Shown piece after piece: positions 60,241-64,000 of a DNA stretch of 64,000 nucleotides. The first letter of the stretch is position 1, and the number at the start of each line of letters is the position of its first letter. The notes below the pieces were generated by a model. It was not told the origin of the DNA. It ran no database searches and was given only the letters and a program-made list of their open reading frames with translations. The stretch comes from Erythrocercus mccallii (Eukaryota > Chordata > Aves > Passeriformes > Dicruridae), in assembly GCA_013397435.1 (NCBI GenBank), contig VZRG01000296.1:549633-613632 (forward strand). Reading direction: 5' to 3'. A program made the translations under genes and the position numbers.

Positions 60241-63160
60241 TCCAGAGGGAGACTCTGTGAGTCTCAGGTTAGGTACTGAGTTATACAGATGACTCCTCTC
60301 CCTGAAAACTCTTTACACCTCCCTCTCCCCAGTGATATTATGGAACTTATTTCTGATGATCTGCCTTTTTAGGCCTCTGAAATTATAGGAGAGAGTTGGT
60401 GAAAGAAAGGGAAACTTGATCCTACCCTGATTGAGTCTCCCAGGGAGTAAAGTATAAAACTAGTATAAGTAAAACACATAACTGTGAGCCAAGGGTTCCC
60501 AAACAAATGTTTCGCCAAGCTCAGGCTGTGACACTACAAATAGGGTCACCTGCCCAACAGAAATTCAATTGCTAATTCAGGCTCCCAGCTGAAAGCAGGG
60601 TCAAAAGCCTAATTATGAGACCTAATTAGACACTGAGTGTATGCAAAATAGAGCTCCTCCTTCCTTTCCATCCAACATAATATTATATACATTTAATGGT
60701 ACAGTAGTACTATGTATGAATGCAGTAATTCTAATTAATAAGTGATGGGATAAAGACTTTGTGCTTAGAATTGACAACTTCTGATGGAAAAATATGACCC
60801 TATTTAATTGCAATTATTTGATAATATTGTAAGTAACAATCACAAAAATTATTAAGAAGTTTAACTTGTACCTTGTAACTGCTGCACATACATTGATTTA
60901 TAATAAATTTCATCTTTTGCTGGAGGGTAGAAAAAGGCACAGCAATACAGCAAATTATATGATGATATTTATAGGACTTGATTTGATTATGGATTGGCTC
61001 TGCAAACATACAAACACAAACATGCACACCTATACGTGCACCACACACAACAACTTCTAGCTTGAAAAGGCAAAATGTTGACCATCAAATAAAGGTAAAT
61101 AAATACCTGTTGATATATTTGATCATTGTCTTTTAATTAACTGAAGTGGGTTAGCAATGATAGCAACAATAAAAGGGAGGCGTAACCTGTGGCAGGCTAG
61201 GTGTGTGTGATAAAGGTTCTCAGGTAGGATTGTATGTGCATGGAAAAAAAAAATGCTTACAAATATATCTGGATAGCTGTGAACATCATGGTACTGCTGC
61301 TCCACAGTGGGTTCCTGGGTCAGAATTCAGGCCCAGGGAAGCTCCATTTGTGCCAAGCTCTTGTGGGTGAGCACAGACTTCTGTTGGTATGAGCTTATAG
61401 GCCACGAAGGAAATCCTGTCCCTCCCATTGATGCAAGTTTGGCTTTAATTCGGTGGCTGGAATTCTTACTGGTTTTAGCCTCCTGACCAGGCTCTTTCAA
61501 CAGTGCTGGGTCATTTGTGCACCAGTGTTTTTTAGTATTATTATGAAAAAAATAGAAGTATGCTATTTAAAAGTCCTGTGGGTGTGCTTACTGTCAAGGA
61601 CTCATGCAGCAGCAACCCCTTGTCTTTTCTTGGCAGAGAAGCTTTTATCCCTCAGCTGAAGAGTTACAGTGTGTCTTCATAAACAGCTCTGAAGTAGCTA
61701 CGAATTACCTGAAAAAAAAGCTTGTATTAGACTCTTTTAAAACATTTTTTACTAGATCTACATGGTTTCTGACTCCTGAGTTGGCTTTCTCAGAGCCCAA
61801 TGAGCACCACATTTTAACACTGCCATGGAATGCATTTCATAGGATTTAGAGTATCCTTTGCATGGAAAAGCATGTCTGAAGCTAAAAAAAAATAATAAAA
61901 AAGTACCTGTGATAATTTTCTAGCTCAAGTACACTCTTTGAAGAAACAGGTCTGTCCTAGAAAAATTGAGGTGTACACAGTGGAAAATAAAGTAGTTATG
62001 TAAACTTTCTCGTAATCAATAAACAGGATGATTCATTCCATGATAAATTTCGAAAATAGACATGGCCTTACCTTATATTAAAATGAATTCTCTCTTGCTA
62101 TAACTGGAAATCCTCAAAAAATTACAGAACACAGACTGTGAAGGAAACACAGTGGAACAGTATCAGCAATGTGGTCTTTGAAAACTTACATTTTAGAAGA
62201 CCTGCAATCACATTTTGAATTGACTAGACTGAACATCATCATGAAGAAGCTCTCTAGAATTTTGAAAGCCTTTCTTATTTTCCCTAGTGGATTTAAAATC
62301 ACTTGTATCCAAACTAGATATTTAATTTAGATAAACTTCAAACTGGTACAAGTTAATTGAACTTTGTATTGAATAGTGAAGAAATTCATTTGACATTTCT
62401 GGAAAAAAGGAAAGAAATAATATAATACACTATAGATTTTTCTGCTTATAACAAATTTTCACAATAGGAAGTCTGGTAAGATCTTTCTTTCATTATTAGA
62501 ATTTTGCTTTTTATTATTTTCCTGTCTCCTGTTACTTAACTTATTAAGTTTTCTGCCAAAACACCCACAGAATGCACATGTCCTGGCTTTTCATTTATTG
62601 CATAATTTCAGGTTATCTCAAGTTTCAGTTTGCATGAGAAATAATGAAAATAGCATATGCCAGTTATTTCCTGTGGCAGATGGCTCTCACAGGAGCTTCT
62701 ATACTACTCAGCTGCATTTATAGGGTAGAAAAAATATTAAAATGTCACATAATAAGCCAAAAGCTGTTTCATCCAGGGTCAGAAATTATTTATGGACTTA
62801 ACATTTAGCACTAAAAAGTGTCCTTCAGCAGCAATTGTTCAATGTGGAATTTTATTTCCTTGGGCTAGATGGCGCTGGAGTATATAAAATATCCATTCCT
62901 GTTTCCCAGCACAGAGCTTCTTTCTGTTTGGGAAAGGAACAAGCCTTTCCTACATGCAGATATTCAGTTCTTTCTTTCTGTATCAACAAACAAAATGATA
63001 ACTCTTCTTGTTTTATTTTGAAGGTTATTATAAGTTCCCATTTCACTTGGTATATATTCTCTTAGTGAAGTATGGCAAAGCATTTTATACATAGAGGATT
63101 ATATATATGCCAAAAATTGAGCATGTGTGCGAAACCCACAAACATCTTCTGTGAACATTT

Positions 63161-63163
<3 letters not shown>
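60241..63163. other. Gene-free AT-rich DNA
   Basis: Unique sequence without a recognised gene, RNA or repeat family. Confidence 0.5.

Positions 63164-63203
<40 letters not shown>
63164..63203. repeat. Poly(T) run of 40 bases
   Basis: Forty consecutive T residues. If it were a minus-strand poly(A) tail, a retroposed body should lie to the right, but the following sequence is not recognised. The length may be inexact because of sequencing. Confidence 0.95.
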
Positions 63204-63208
<5 letters not shown>

Positions 63209-63605
63209 GGAGGAGGAGAAAGCAGCACAAAGGAAGAAGTTGTGTTATTCTTTGGGTTAGTTTGTGTTTCTAGCATAGGATTTCAGTCTGAAAATCTGGA
63301 AGGGTTGAGATTTACTGGGGCTGGTGTTGAACACCTCTCATGTTCTCTGGTACCCTGTTATACCCCATCTAACAAAACAGGACTCTCTTAATGCTGTGTC
63401 TATCCTCTGCATCTCCTTCTCTGCCTTCTCCTTTATGCCTTTCTGTGTGGAATTCCAGCCATGGCACTGTCTTTCTGCTTCAGTCCTGGGAAGAAGTGAC
63501 AATAGATGAGTCCTTACCTGCCTCCTCTGCTCAAGTGGTGAAAGAGATGAAATCATGTCAATTTATGGTGAAATTTGTAAAGTCTAGTAGCATCTAGTAG
63601 CATCC

Positions 63606-64000
63606 CCTAACAAGACCAAACTGAGTCTCCGTTAAGTTAGACGAAGAAGGACATATGGGGGAGAAAGAGAGAGCCCTCACAACCCATCATCCCTGAAAAC
63701 CCCACGATCCCAAGGTTGAACTGTGCATCTGCCACAGTAACTTTCTGTGCTGTTGTTAGTATGAAAGACTCAGTTATTGGCCAGACTTTGGAGTTGTGAG
63801 AAACTAAGCCCACTCCTTAAAATTTTAAGTTTATTAAGGGATAATAAGGGGCATTATCTTGTTCCCTGCCTGTACTATCTTGGTTATACATTTTGCAAGA
63901 GCAGCCATATCTTGTGATACATCTTTTGCAAGCCCACTTAGATCTTTTGATAGCCTTGCTTCATGCACAATTTTAGTTATACTGTTCACAAAAACAATTA
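63606..64000 (-). mobile_element. Possible LTR end, cut by the window edge
   Basis: On the minus strand AATAAA (complement of 63,830-63,835) sits in CCCTTAATAAACTTAAAATT. It is followed by moderately GC-rich sequence running to a 10-base direct repeat TAGTAGCATC at about 63,585-63,605. The layout of poly(A) signal, then a U5-like stretch, then an abrupt edge resembles an LTR. I do not recognise the family, the direct repeat is tandem rather than flanking, and the other end is outside the window, so this is tentative. Confidence 0.3.

Noticed and set aside
63164..63203. Poly(T) as the tail of a processed pseudogene
   Set aside because: The sequence to its right has no recognisable gene-derived or SINE body, so a retroposed copy cannot be supported.

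Overview
The window looks like nuclear DNA from a bird, probably a songbird. The evidence is the repeat content: several CR1 LINE 3' ends in both orientations, solo LTRs of types I recognise from songbird genomes, AT-rich intergenic DNA, and one isolated CpG island. There is no sign of bacterial, plasmid or organellar sequence. The species cannot be determined from the sequence.

The only protein-coding gene I can support is TDRD15 (Tudor domain-containing 15), on the + strand. Its coding region is one uninterrupted block at 6,803-12,679 (1,958 residues) with eight extended-Tudor repeats. A CpG-island promoter lies at about 3,660-4,080, with NRF1-like and YY1-like sites. A consensus splice donor follows at 4,009, then a candidate non-coding exon at 5,109-5,190. 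A consensus acceptor ends at 6,797, five bases before the start codon. The first intron carries an antisense CR1. A likely 3' UTR with successive AATAAA signals runs to about 15,420. TDRD15 belongs to the Tudor family that acts in germ-cell ribonucleoprotein granules and the piRNA pathway by binding dimethyl-arginine tails; its own biochemistry is poorly known. In human it lies next to APOB at the edge of a large gene desert, and the gene-free right side here fits that arrangement, although APOB is not in the window.

Layout: 1-3,660 unrecognised AT-rich DNA; 3,660-6,800 promoter, 5' non-coding exons and introns; 6,803-12,679 TDRD15 CDS; 12,680-15,420 probable 3' UTR; 15,420-64,000 a desert of about 48.6 kb. 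The desert holds CR1 pieces (17.9, 23.0, 34.0, 55.4, 60.2 kb), LTRs (24.7-25.8, 42.2-42.7, 57.1-57.5 and possibly 63.6-64.0 kb), microsatellites, and a 21-N assembly gap inside a TTCC repeat at 38.4 kb. I found no gag, pol or env coding sequence, no convincing RNA gene and no CRISPR array.

Items most worth a second look: the uneven conservation of the aromatic-cage asparagine across the eight Tudor repeats, a back-to-back pair of exon-like signals at 36.65-36.97 kb, an uninterrupted 106-base polypyrimidine tract with about 15 TTCCCC units, and the probably false gap at 38.4 kb. I did not find convincing evidence of a wholly new biological system.
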